The notes beneath the pieces were generated by a model. The model did no database searches. It saw nothing but the letters and a program-made list of their open reading frames with translations, and was not told the origin of the DNA. Position numbers and translations under genes: made by a program. Shown here one piece after another: positions 51,742 to 62,839 of a DNA stretch of 64,000 nucleotides. This DNA comes from Ascidia mentula (lineage: Eukaryota > Chordata > Ascidiacea > Phlebobranchia > Ascidiidae): assembly GCA_947561715.1 (NCBI GenBank), contig OX387203.1:372001-436000 (forward strand), in the 5' to 3' direction. The number at the start of each line of letters is the position of its first letter. Positions within the stretch are counted from its first letter, which is position 1.

Positions 51742-52886
51742 AAATATGACGTCATAATCTTATGGCAAAAACGACTGTGATCAAAATAATGAGTGTTACA
51801 TGTGTAGCGTCCTGCTCACGGTCTTAGTTTACGGTTTAAGTGTTGAACCATAAACATGAAATGACTATAAGTGTACATAATTGATATGTGTAAACTTCAT
51901 TAACATTGGGCGCATTTGGGCGTGTTGTTTTTGCAGAAATTGGAGCTTTTGGGCGTGTGAAAACCAAAAAATTATGGGCTTTTGGTAAAAAAAATCTGGC
52001 AACACTGGAGCTACAGGAGCACAGAGGTTTCACTGTGTATATTGTGGCCAAGTTACACTGGTGCGCAAGCGCACAACTTGCCAGGCAACCTTAACATAAA
52101 CGTAGGGTATCGCTACTATTATAATCGGACAATAAAGCAATGTTTCATGCAATGGCATGATTGGCAAGATCGCCCCATGGTTCCTCACTTGGCAATCACA
52201 GCTATCGTATCAAGATCAGGAGGTTTACATGTTTCGCCAAGGCATTGCAGCCTAGCTGGATCTCCATGGGTCACTTGGTATGTTTGTTAATGCAGATAAC
52301 CTTCAAAACTTGATTTGGGGATTTAATACTGCTATTTCAGTGATATTTTAACTAACAACCATGGCTTACCAAACCAACAATTTACCCACTGTGCTTAAAG
52401 AACAATTCTAAACCAAGGCAAGAAGGAATTATTCTTGAGAATGCTTGGTTTCATCAGAACCAAGCCTGAACCTTTTGGAATGTTTGAAAAGATCGAACAA
52501 GAAGGTGATTTAAGAAAAAATATAAACATGCAAACAACACCCCAAAAATCCCTCTATATAAACCATGGATCAGTGTTTCTTAAATTTTCTGTTCAGCCCG
52601 GCCCCTTTCGATGTTGTCACAATAGCTGTGGACCGCTTTAGGTTTGTCACCTGATATGTAGTCTGTTGAGATTTAAGTCTAAGGTGCACTCCACAATTCA
52701 CTTTAGTTTGCTGTATGACCAGTCTATGATATCCTTCTGTAATTTTGCATGTTTGCTTATAGTGCAAAATAGGAATACATTTTTTGAAAGTAGTGATTAA
52801 TGCCACAGACCTCCTGGCATGTTTAAAACTATTACCCTATTATCCAGCAAATCTTCGTGCCAATAAGTGTATCCAATCTGATTGCT

Positions 52887-52955
52887 GAGCTCCCGTAGCT
52901 TGAAAGAGCATTGGACGCAGAGAGAGAACGCAAGTTCAAACCTCACTGGTAACTT
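52887..52955 (+). repeat. tRNA-like element, plus strand (unit 7)
   Basis: Same element as at 9514. A deletion of about 20 bp directly follows it. Unit 8 ends before this element. Confidence 0.5.
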
Positions 52956-53064
52956 GGGAAAAAGTGGTTACTTCAGCTGGGCTGCGATAACAGCAAAACC
53001 CTAATAGCAAGAATATCACATTCCTTCATCTGATGTGATTTAAAATAAAGGTTGTTGTTTGTAG

Positions 53065-53503
53065 CTGAACAGTCAATTCCTGGTGAGTTTATGCGTCCAG
53101 TTACATACAAAATACTCGCTATTTCATTCCGGTGAAAAATATTTTTACTTGCCCCTTACATTTCACCATTTGTTAAAACTATTTCTGGCAAAAACATGTT
53201 GACTTGAGTAAAAGGGCAGATAATTTTCAGATAATAACATTTGTTGACTACAGTGGATTCAGTTCCATTGTTGCCAATCGTAACTGTCATGTCAGTATAT
53301 GACAACAGACAATTTTGGTTTAAGTGAAAGTCTATTTTCTCAGGTTACTCGTGGTGTGAAATATCATCAGTAGAAGCTTGAGAAGAAAAGCTACCCTAAT
53401 GACAGATCAGCCATTGGCCAACCAAAGCATGGTAACCAGTCAAACATTAAAGATGATGATGCAAAATTAATGTGTCATATGTGTCATATGTAATTGCCTT
53501 ATT
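53065..53503 (+). pseudogene. Decayed copy of WDSUB1 last two exons (unit 8)
   Basis: Same remnants. A small tandem duplication (GTGTCATAT) lies near the end at about 53470. Confidence 0.8.
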
Positions 53504-53642
53504 CATGCCTTGATATGACTCTGAGAAAAGTTTAAACTGTTCCTAAATGCAGTTTGTGTTATGTATTTTTTGACTTCAATCTTGCTCTCAGCCCTGGTTT
53601 GGCAAAACCAAAAAAGACGAGCTGAATAGTTTCTCATTACAG

Positions 53643-54204
53643 GTCTATATAATGTGCTTGTAACTTCCCCTGTATGTGTTGGTGGTTATGCTTTACTGGA
53701 TTACATGGTGTACGTTAAAAATGCACTTCATTATTCAGAGGATTTTTGTCAATGTATTCTTGCTAGTGGTGCCATTTCTATTTGTGCTTGCCTAATCAGC
53801 AGTGCTTTATTTATGACAATAATATGTGTACATCACTGCCCTTGTTATGCAATAATGTAGCATTGTGTCAGACTGCTATATGGCTCTCTTTGTTTCTCAA
53901 ACTGGAGGTGCTGCATATGTTTTTATTGTGTGGCTTCTATTTGTGATCAGCCCACTTTGTTGTATTATTTCTTGTATTTTTTTTTTGTTACATAATGTTT
54001 AGAGGTTGTATATTTTTGTGGAATATGGCTGCATTCTCTGATTTAGCATATTTGATTTTGTCTCGTTATAACCAGTTAGGCAAGACACATTCTGCTTTTA
54101 GTAATTTGTGCGCTGTGCATATTTTTACCCTGGACACTTATTCTCCTGCGAGCAGTTTACAAGCCCTGCCCAGGTTTGTGGCATGGGAGTCTCACTATAC
54201 ATGA
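53643..54204 (+). pseudogene. Multi-pass membrane protein fragment (unit 8)
   Basis: First half as in units 4 and 5, with an added stop after YAIM. The last 70 codons are open. Confidence 0.45.
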
Positions 54205-54849
54205 TCAGTTTTAAATATATGTTGACTTCATCTTGTGGTTGTACTCCGGTATGATAATGTGCGATATGTTTTCTATGCAATGGCGTACGCTTATTGCACC
54301 ATGTGTGTAAATAAATCTTACAGCAAATGTTGTTTCACAAACGAGAGTTTTTGAATGAAATGAGAATAAGAGTCTGAATTTTAACCCTGAACAACTTATA
54401 TGTAAAGCAAATATCCAATGGACTATTGAAGAACAAAGAATATTTTTGAAATATGTTGGTTTAATTATTATTTTAAGTGAGTTAACTGATTGTCCAGATA
54501 CACTGAAGCATGATCATTTTATCCAATATATTTGCACGGATTATAGATAAAGTTTTTCTTATTTGTGGAGCTATTACAATTAAAACATTGTTTAATTGGT
54601 AATGAAAATCAAGTTGCTTGATACCACAAGATGATTGCCAAGTTGCCATACTTTTGTTCCCAATTGTTGCATAAGAATTAGCCTTGCTACACAATGGAAA
54701 ATGACAGACAAGTTGACAATATACATTCTTATCAATATGTTGAGATTGGAAAGTAAAACTTAAGAGGTGTTTCTAATTAATGTCAAGTGAATTTAAATTG
54801 ATCCTCTTTATGAATTTAGGATCATCGTTCAAAACAACCTAATCTTGTC

Positions 54850-56876
54850 AGCTTTTCAATGCAAAATTACATCTGCCAATGTGGGATTTTAACATAACTT
54901 TGCAAAACATGCCATAATCAAAATCATGAACCAAATCATCCCACAATCGTCAGACTGGATCAAATTTATGTTGTGCATTTACTATTGGGATATTTGTGAC
55001 AATCTATAATTACGTTGTGTTCAATCACATGTTTTTTTGGGTTATTCGTTTTGCTTTTTTAATGACATATTAGCAAATCAACTTTGGTATTAAAAATCGC
55101 ATTGACCGCTTCAATAATCCAGCACATATCACAGATTTTTTTCTATTTCAAACATTGCAATAAATGTCGCTGGCCTTAAGCCAAGATAGGAAATAGAAAT
55201 GGAAAGATATAGATGGTGAGATATCGTCACACAACTTTCCGTCCCTGTCCATGTTGTAAGTACGCTAGGTTGTTATTTATTTGTCATTTTGCATTCTAAT
55301 TAAAGGCCGCAACATTAGTTTTTCTAAAAGTTGTTTGGCGGTTATCGGAGTGCAAGACAATGTCTTGAGAGTAAAACTATCCTATTGACACAATAAAATG
55401 TAATGGAGAAAGAGTAGTTAATCACACACCCTGCTGGAGTGCATTACATTATGTTTGAAAGGACAGTTTACAATAGATGAAGAATGAACAATCATAATGA
55501 AACAACTTGCAGAGAAAATGTCCCTTATGCCGGTGAATCTCAAACTACCACAACATTGCATAAAAAGACTACTACAAGGATGGTTGACTCAGTTGGCATG
55601 GAAACATTGAAAAGAGAAAGTGCAAATGGTTCAACACATGTTGTAGACCCAATGTATTCTGATGGTAAAATGTATGAAGACCGCATATCAGCAATTATAT
55701 TAAAATAGTTTTGCCCGCGGGGAATGCCCGTCTTGTACTCCTGCGTCATAGATAGTGTCAGTTCCGTCACAAGGCAACCGGTGATGCGTTGGGGTCAATT
55801 TTCTGGTTGAATGAGCAAGAAGTCACGTGGTGTAGCCAGGGCGATTTTCAGCGTGTTTAGTGCAGTTTTAGTGCATTTTTTGCTCTTCTCAGTCAGTCAG
55901 ACGTTTGGTGCAGGGTGCTGTGAAAAGTTTAATTGAAAAACCACCAAAATGTTCAAGGGGATGTAGCTCAAAATTGAATCACAGAAGTATACCTTAATTT
56001 GTGATTTTATGTTAGGCCCGCCTCTTGGCTACGCAGTAAGGTGAAAATTAGTTGCAAGATAGTTGCTTAAAGCACCACCTAGGGGTCTTTTAGGCCCCCG
56101 ATTAGTCATTATTTTAGCTAAATTGGCTGCAAAAAAATGTAAGATGGTTTTGCAAAAAAATGAATCACAAAAACCTCATCCAATTTGCAATTTAATGTTG
56201 GCCCTAACCCTTTTCTACGCAATGGCAAAAAAAATTGTCACAGGAAAGTTGCTTTGGTTGCCCCCTGGGACTGTTTTTGCTATCCTATAGGACAAAAGAT
56301 CCTCCTGGAGGCTCCTCAGATCCTTGCTGTGTTTTGGCGGATGCAGCTGCAATCAATTTTTTTTCTCTATGAATAGTACCAGTAGATCTTCATGGGTCAC
56401 TGACCACAGGAATTGTTGTTGGCAAAAAAGCAAATCACTCAGTATGGGTATTAATGGTGATAGCCTTCAAAACTAGATTTTTGGGATTTAATACTGATAT
56501 GCGGCCTGAAGTCAGAGAATGCATGAGAAGGTTACAAAAAGTATGTAAAACTGATATTAAAGTAAGTTTAATCGCAATTGGTGCAATTGTTCCTGCTTGG
56601 ATTCTCAATGCTCTACAAATGATCGTCATTATATACAAGATTAAGATCAATCTGAAATATATATTGGGTGCATTTACAAAATGTGACAAGAATAAGACAG
56701 TGGCAAATGCTAAAGATCAAGAATCTTCAATAGCTGAAACAGGAATGATGGGAGAATATGATGTAAACCCATATGCTTTTGCACAAGACCTCTGTATTGA
56801 TGAGTCACCTTATTTAATGGCTATGCCAATGGGAATGGAGGAACCAAAGGTTAAATATGCCACGGTGAGTAAGTAA
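54850..56876 (+). pseudogene. Decayed receptor copy split by a transposon (unit 8)
   Basis: The copy runs to 55679 and resumes at 56507 after an 827-bp element. The part after the insert is open from 56454 to 56876 and encodes the transmembrane helix and full tail. This is the last receptor copy in the array. Confidence 0.85.
55680..56506. mobile_element. 827-bp DNA transposon-like element with terminal inverted repeats
   Basis: Splits the receptor copy of unit 8. The left end reads ACCGCATATCAG and the right end CTGATATGCGGCC, giving inverted repeats of about 11-12 bp (CCGCATATCAG). TGAAG lies on both sides (55675-55679 and 56507-56511) and occurs once at this spot in related copies (for example GAAGTCAGAGAATG), so it is a candidate 5-bp target duplication. 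There is no transposase-length frame, so this is a non-autonomous element. Superfamily not assigned. Confidence 0.75.
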
Positions 56877-58758
56877 ATGGATCACAAACAAGTTGTGGCA
56901 ATGAAGGAAGCACTTGTATGGATGGAGGTTACATATGCATGAGAAAAATTGAAACTTTATCAAATAATGTATGGCGATATTTGTGATTTATTTGAAATCC
57001 ATTGGGAAAATCTTGAATGGAGTTGTGAACATAATGGTTAATATTTTCAATTATGAATTGTGTTAATATTTAATGTGATGTTATTTTTGACCTACACAAT
57101 TACAAGTAAATACAGAAATTACCTTTCTCTGTAATTTCTTTAATTTTCTGACATTAATTTCAGTATTTTTGAGAAAGATTTTTTGAGGGGTATTTTGATG
57201 ACAATAATGTAATAAAAGTTCCAAAACAAAATGTGAAAAATAGTGTTTTGCATTGTACAATAAACATTGTACTTCTACATGGATTGGAATTTTAATAATA
57301 GAGAAGCTAGTTAGTTCATGTGTGCTTCGACAGAAAGGAAAGTATGCAAGTGATTTCAGTTCTGAATATTGTTTAAGCAAATATTTTGATGGGAAGGTCC
57401 TAATGAAGCTAAAAGAAACTAAACGGCCGGTGTGGTGTGTTCAAAAAGACAAAATATTGCAACGTTTCTTCTGCTACGGTGTGTTTTGTGACAAATTAGG
57501 ATTTCTATAGCATTGAAGTACACCAATCATTATGAACGTAAGCAGCATATTGGATGAGGTCACATAATAGCCAAGAAATTACGTCATTTATTGAGGACTA
57601 TTCATACGATATCGCAAAAACTTTCCAAAACGTTGACAAAAAAATTACATTCGCTGCTTGTTTTCTGAAAATATAAATAATTTCGGCAATACCACTTTCA
57701 TTAACACAACGAGATAATTTTTAATTGTAGTGATATCACATCATTTATTGCTGAAAACTAGGGACCAGTTGAATACAATATTTTATCTAAATAGAAATAC
57801 TTCGGTATTAGAATCAGATAAAGGATGATCTTTAATAAACCCCAATATAAAAAAAAATTAAACACCAATCAATGTAAATCCAAAAGAAGATGGATGAGAT
57901 CAAATGTCAGTTTTTATTTTTGGGAAATGTTAATATCTATTTTGCAGTAAGTTAATTTACATTTCTTTTGCTTTAACGTGAAGAAAAAACTTGGTTCATG
58001 AACAGACCTGTCTTATTTTATTGAATGTGCAATTTTTCTTTTGTGAATGCGTAAATAAGATATCCTTTATTTTGAATGGTTATTGCCGTCAATGCGTGTC
58101 CACTGACATTGTGCAGTTATATTGTTATAAAGATTAGCTAATGATACACATTCTGTTAATCACCAGTGCCCTCAAAAACATTATTTATTATTTGTTATTT
58201 GTTTGCCTTAATCGTGATGAATATATGTCCTTGGTGGATGAGTGCACTGTTTTCAAATGTAAATTGTCGTCAGCGAAACAAATTTATACGGAATTGAAAT
58301 AAAGCTTTTAAATGTTCTGAAATGAAGAAGATGTGGATTCAAAAAAACTTGACTAGATGACTGAATACTTTCCTAAACGAAATTGTCTCAATCGGCAACT
58401 AAATGTGTATATTCCTAAATTTGCAAGATTCTTGATATTCTGGGGGAAATGTATTCACAATTTTTTTGGATGACATGGAAATGGTATCGGCACGTGTTAC
58501 TTAGGATACAAAATTAGATCATTAATTTCTTTTGATGAATTATATTTTATTTCTATGGTAAACCAGACCACAATTGATTGTTGTACCTTAGTTACGTGGT
58601 AAACGACCTAGAACAAAAACTTGACGTTATTTTTTCAAAATACAAATTTCAGGCCTTGATTAATTTTCTGCCTGTTGCAAATTTAATTTCCCAATTGTAT
58701 TCTATCCAAAAATTCATTCTAACGATGCAAAACATCATTTAATGATCGAAAAAATTAA

Positions 58759-58838
58759 GCTCCCGGTGAGGCTTGAACTCCCGCCCCTCGGCTTACCAGG
58801 ACCAGCGCTTTACAGCCTGCAAACTTGACCACACAACG
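58759..58838 (-). repeat. tRNA-like element, minus strand (unit 8)
   Basis: Same element as in unit 0, with both box-like motifs kept. Confidence 0.5.
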
Positions 58839-59627
58839 AAATATGACGTCATAATCTTATGGCAAAAACGACTGTGATCAAAATAATGAGTGTTACAGGT
58901 GTAGCGTCCTGCTCACGGTCTTAGTTTACGTTTTAAGTGTTGAACCATAAACAAAAAATGACCATTGGTGTACATAATTGATATGTGTAAACTTCATTAA
59001 CATTGGGCGCATTTGGGCGTGTTGATTTTGCAGAAATTGGCGCTTTTGGGCGTGTGAAAACCAAAAAATTAGGCGCTTTTGGTAAAAAAAATCTGGCAAC
59101 ACTGGAGCTACAGGAGCACAGCGGTTTCACTGTGTACACTGTGGCCAAGTTACACTGGTGCGCAAGCGCACAACTTGGCAGGCAACCTTAACAGAAACGT
59201 AGGGTATCGCTACTACTATAATCAGACAATAAAGCAATGTTTCATGCAATGGCATGATTGGCAAGATCGCCCCACAGCTCCTCTCTTGGCAATCACAGAA
59301 CCTTTTGGAATGTTGAAAAGATCGAACAAGAAGGTGATTTAAGAAAAAATATAAACATGCAAACAACACCCCAAAAATCCTTCTATATAAACCATGGATC
59401 AGTGTTTCTCAAACTTTCTGTCCTGTCCGGCCCCTTTCGATGTTGTCACAATAGCTGTGGACCGCTTTAGGTTTGTCACCTGATATGTAGTCTGTTGAGA
59501 TTTAAGTCTAAGGTGCACTCCACAATTCACTTTAGTTTGTTGTATAACCAGTCTATGATATCCTTCTGTAATTCTGCATGTTTTGCATGCTGAGTGCAAA
59601 ATAAAAATACATTTTTACGCCCCCTTT

Positions 59628-59762
59628 GGCCGGGTCCACACTCACGCTTTGCGACGGCGAATTCTTTGTTTGTTTCATTATACGCCGGCGTGCGTGCGTA
59701 CGCTCGGGACATTGAAACAAACAAAGAATCCGCCGGCGCAAAGCGTGAGTGTGGATACGGCC
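59628..59762. mobile_element. Hairpin-type inverted-repeat element (MITE-like)
   Basis: Left arm GGCCGGGTCCACACTCACGC... and right arm ...GCGTGAGTGTGGATACGGCC are near-perfect inverted repeats of about 50 bp around a loop of about 33 bp. Both arms include the TTCTTTGTTTGTTTCA tract or its complement. The whole is GC-rich against an AT-rich background. It lies 13 bp beyond the last recognisable base of the array. No clear target duplication seen. Confidence 0.75.
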
Positions 59763-61105
59763 TTAGGGTGCGTGGGATGGTTTTTGGGGGTCTGTGCGTG
59801 CTTACAGACTTTTTTTTTGGAGGTAACTTATCTGAAGGGTCATTTTTTGTGAGGACTTTTCATGCTTCATTCTTTAATATTGATCTAAACATTTTATTGA
59901 TACCACGTCATAAGGAAACATCGAGTATTAGCGACCGACGCAATTTTGTAAATCCCCTTTTCTGGTCATAAACATAAAACCGTGTTGGCAATGAAACTGA
60001 AACCATTTGCACTCCTACATCATAAATTTCAACAAGTTTTTCATTTAACCTGTTTTCATTGAGCCAGTTGTTCCCAGCTCTCATGAGACAGGTGGCACAA
60101 AAAAAACTTATTTCACGTGTATTCTATGGTGACATCTTGCTTCGTTCATACCCATTTCCTGCAACAGCAGTACGGCTAACTTCGCACAAGTATGGTACCA
60201 AACATCGCAAATGCCAAGGCGGTGCTTTCGAAAAAATCTGGGTTTAGTTTGTGTTCGCTCGAAATCTGTTAGTATTTACGTTTTTTATGGAAGTACCAAT
60301 ACTTATTTTCGCCGAATATCGTTAGCAAGCTGCTTTTCTATCCTTGACCAAATTAGGAAACTAAAAATGTTGACAACCATTTTGGGATTAACGACTCGCA
60401 CAACAGCTTTCAATTTCTAATTCCGGTTGAAACAACAAAAAATTCTAAGAAGGCAAAGACGCACATCGACCCATAAACCATTTCTAAATTCAACTTTTCG
60501 TTGCCACAGAGGGGACACCCCCTTGCTATGCTTTCCCCGATACAAATTTTATCATTAGTGCGCATGCGCCGCCGTCCCAACGATTCAACGGAAATGACGA
60601 CTGAATATTCTCATGATAAATTGGAATATGTACGTCACACATGATAATAATGACCCCTGTAAAACCCTTCAACTGCTGCGGAAATGGTTTTCATTAAAAC
60701 TTTTCTACCAATAAAATGTCACTTTGTACCAGAATATTCAAAACCGATGACGCGATAGAAACGCTTTTAATTGAAACCATTAATTGTAATTCCCATGCTT
60801 ACTTTTCCCAATGCAGGTTCCTTTGTATTAACTTTCTCTACCAATAAAATATCGGTTTGTACCAGAAATATAGGAAGTTATGAGAAGAAGGAAATACGCC
60901 ACAAATGTGGACGCAGTTGGGATTATTTGTTTGTTCTCCAAACGCTAACATTTATTGATTATCTTTATTGTTTTTACGCAATTATACGACATTGTAAAAC
61001 CGTTTATGTATGACCCCGGGTCCACGCTGTATAGCGTCCATCACGTTGTCGTATTTCCATCGTGACCGCATGTTTTCCCCCAAAAAATACAGCAATACTC
61101 TGTTT
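59763..61105. other. Gene-free spacer upstream of the cytokine-like gene
   Basis: Unrelated to the array. The open frames here are short, have no splice context or recognisable domains, and partly run through the hairpin element. The only structure noticed is the direct repeat described separately. It probably contains distal promoter sequence for the gene at 61279. Confidence 0.4.
60704..60872. repeat. Two-copy direct repeat, about 35 bp each, about 133 bp apart
   Basis: TCTACCAATAAAAT followed by TTTGTACCAGAA occurs at 60704-60739 and again at 60837-60872, in the same orientation. It lies about 350-490 bp upstream of the TATA box of the next gene. Confidence 0.6.
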
Positions 61106-61114
61106 GGAATTCCC
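61106..61114. promoter_or_regulatory. kB-like site GGAATTCCC
   Basis: The reverse strand reads GGGAATTCCA, one base from the NF-kB consensus GGGRNNYYCC. It is 76 bp upstream of the TATA box of the cytokine-like gene. Suggestive only; short motifs arise by chance. Confidence 0.25.
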
Positions 61115-61189
61115 AAAAAGTAAAAATTAATTTTAACGTTGAGCCAGGGTTCAAACAATGGACAAGTGGGAAAATTAGAATCGAAAGAT

Positions 61190-61196
61190 TATATAA
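61190..61196 (+). promoter_or_regulatory. TATA box (TATATAA) of the cytokine-like gene
   Basis: TATATAAGCGC stands 83 bp before the start codon, which puts transcription start near 61220 and leaves a 5' UTR of about 60 bp. A sharp TATA promoter suits an inducible gene. Confidence 0.6.
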
Positions 61197-61278
61197 GCGC
61201 TCGTGCCGCGATGTTCCACACCATCTACATCAGCGTTCGGACGACTCGAGAAGAACACAGAAACAACATATCACAACA

Positions 61279-62735
61279 ATGCGTCGTTTCACTTTCACCG
61301 GGATTTTAGTTGTTGTTGTATTCGCATTACTTGATAGAAAATCAGAAGGAAAACGATTTTCTACAGAGATTTCGAGTCCAAGCGTCTTAAAATACAACAG
61401 ACTGCTTCAACGGAAAAGGTTGTCTTTTACCGGGCTTTCCAATGCAAAGGTAAGATATGTTACAATGTAACTGCCTATAAAAACAAATTTCTGAAAAAAA
61501 AATGGAAAATATAACAAAGTTTTCAAAGTTACACTTTGACGTCGCAAAGTTTTTTAAAACCTCACTCGTTTTATGAAAACTTTGTTTGATAGAAAACTAA
61601 TTTTTCCAATAGCTATCCAGACATTTAAGACACGCTGTGGATCGAGAATTGACGAAGAAGGTTTTTATCTATAAAAAATGCAACCGCTCAAGAAAAATCA
61701 TCCAGAAATTCGGCAAAGCACGCGTGCTGGCAATCAACGCTTACATATTGAAGGAGTGGTACAGGAGATTGTCCAAGAAAGTCGGCATGGTAAGTTTAAC
61801 ACTGCGCTATGCTCTTGCAACTAAAAATGGGCCATTTTGAAAGTAAATCTATAACACAGGTTGATGGAGATGCATGTAAATTTATGTCCTTTATGCAAGC
61901 ATTGTTTGATTCCTACCCCTGTAACTATGCATATTTTACAGTGGAGTCAAGTAGATTGCACAGCGGGACACCTCAAACTATCCACTGACACACATTCCCA
62001 TTATAGCACTGTAAGTATAGCAACGATATTTAAAGCACATTTGTAGATTAAGATATCGAAACAAACAAACCCATATTGAAAACGCGCAAATTTCCAATTA
62101 ACCAAAAGGAATATCTTCAACACCTAAATATACTTGCCTTATTTTGAAGAACATCGATACATTCCATTAATCGACAAGTCGCATATACTGCTGTTACTAC
62201 ATCAATTCAGTCAACTTAATCCGTGTCAACAATATTTTTCAGTCTTGTGATCCCGAGGCTGTCACTGACGATTGCCTGCAAGACTTGCAAGACGAAGCCA
62301 ATACTTTACTCAAAACCGTACTCAACACAACAGAAGAAACCCACGACACAAAGGTAAATTATGACTTAATTTACATCATAGTGTCGTCTTTGTGACGTAA
62401 TTTACGTCACGGTGACGTCTTTTTTAACAATTGACATTCACCCAAAACAAAAAATTCTGGATGGTTTCACTTTCGTTGTTAAAGATTCAATTTAGGAAAA
62501 GTTACTTGACATAAGAACAGAGTTCAATCGATCTGTACATTGCAAGTTGATGAGAAATTTGAACGTGTTTGGTCTAATCACGTGAGCTTGACGTAACCAT
62601 ACTTTACAGGTGAAAGACCTTCTATCCGATTTTCAACACGTTGTGAAGGAACATAAACAAAATGTGCGCTCAATATGCAGCGTGTTCAGTCCAAGGATAT
62701 TTCAAATTTTGAATCAGTTTTACTACAGTTTGTAA
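61279..62735 (+). CDS. Secreted helical, cytokine-like protein, five exons with phase-0 introns
   Basis: Exons by eye: 61279-61449, 61613-61789, 61942-62010, 62243-62353, 62610-62735. All introns are GT-AG and phase 0, and the joined frame is open for 217 residues. Residues 1-24 look like a signal peptide (core GILVVVVFALL, then DRKSEG). The mature protein is about 190 residues with five Cys (KKCNRS, VDCTAG, SCDPE, DDCLQ, SICSV), two sequons (NRS, NTT) and long amphipathic helix-like stretches: the second exon (ELTKKVFIYKKC to YILKEWYRRL) and the last two (LQDLQDEANTLLKTVL, KDLLSDFQHVVKEHKQNV). Five exons, phase-0 introns, a short secreted helical product, a TATA promoter and AU-rich 3' UTR motifs together are the hallmark of class I/II helical cytokines (IL-10 and type III interferon genes have this plan). 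No family motif is recognised, so the cytokine call is structural inference. The third exon is the least certain; an acceptor at 61859 would run into stops. Confidence 0.6.
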
Positions 62736-62821
62736 TAATTGATTGTGCAGTTGACCCACAATGCAATGCGTTTTTTTATTTTATTTATTACTTTTTAGAT
62801 TTTATACATTTACCCAATAAA
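62736..62821 (+). promoter_or_regulatory. 3' UTR with AU-rich motif and polyadenylation signal
   Basis: TTTTATTTATTA (ATTTA at 62783-62787) sits in a T-rich tract and AATAAA follows at 62816-62821; a further GTTTATTTATAA lies just past the likely cleavage site. AUUUA motifs commonly mark short-lived cytokine mRNAs. Confidence 0.5.
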
Positions 62822-62839
62822 GTGGTTGGTGTTTTTTTT

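Larger units (their letters stand above)
46814..53064 (+). repeat. Array unit 7
   Basis: About 6.25 kb with the same order as other units. A deletion near 52335 removes part of the transposon remnant. Confidence 0.9.
4233..59615 (+). repeat. Head-to-tail array of nine segmental units (about 5.5-6.5 kb each)
   Basis: The same order of landmarks recurs nine times: WDSUB1 U-box exon, WDSUB1 last exon, multi-pass membrane fragment (absent in the first unit), receptor gene or copy, about 1.2 kb of AT-rich sequence, tRNA-like element (-), 33-bp triplication, transposon remnant, tRNA-like element (+). Starts, set at the U-box exon: 4233, 9712, 16077, 22434, 28294, 34138, 40417, 46814, 53065. Neighbouring decayed units look well above 90% identical by eye, so the expansion is recent. 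The first unit matches the others closely only from about 5818 onward. Boundaries are landmarks, not proven breakpoints. Confidence 0.93.
53065..59615 (+). repeat. Array unit 8 (terminal, truncated, carries a transposon insertion)
   Basis: The receptor copy is split by an 827-bp element (55680-56506). A deletion near 59298 removes the transposon remnant, and the unit ends at about 59615, before the second tRNA-like element. A hairpin element starts 13 bp later. Confidence 0.88.

Noticed and set aside
4233-59615. CRISPR-like or satellite interpretation of the long repeat array
   Set aside because: Units are several kilobases long, contain recognisable gene parts and have no short repeat-spacer pattern; segmental tandem duplication explains them.
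59594-59971. Open frame of 125 codons across the hairpin element
   Set aside because: It runs through both arms of an inverted-repeat element and low-complexity sequence, with no domain or promoter context.
61861-62046. Alternative third exon of the cytokine-like gene starting at the acceptor at 61859
   Set aside because: In the phase set by exon 2 this extension meets stops; the acceptor at 61941 gives a clean 69-bp exon that keeps phase 0.
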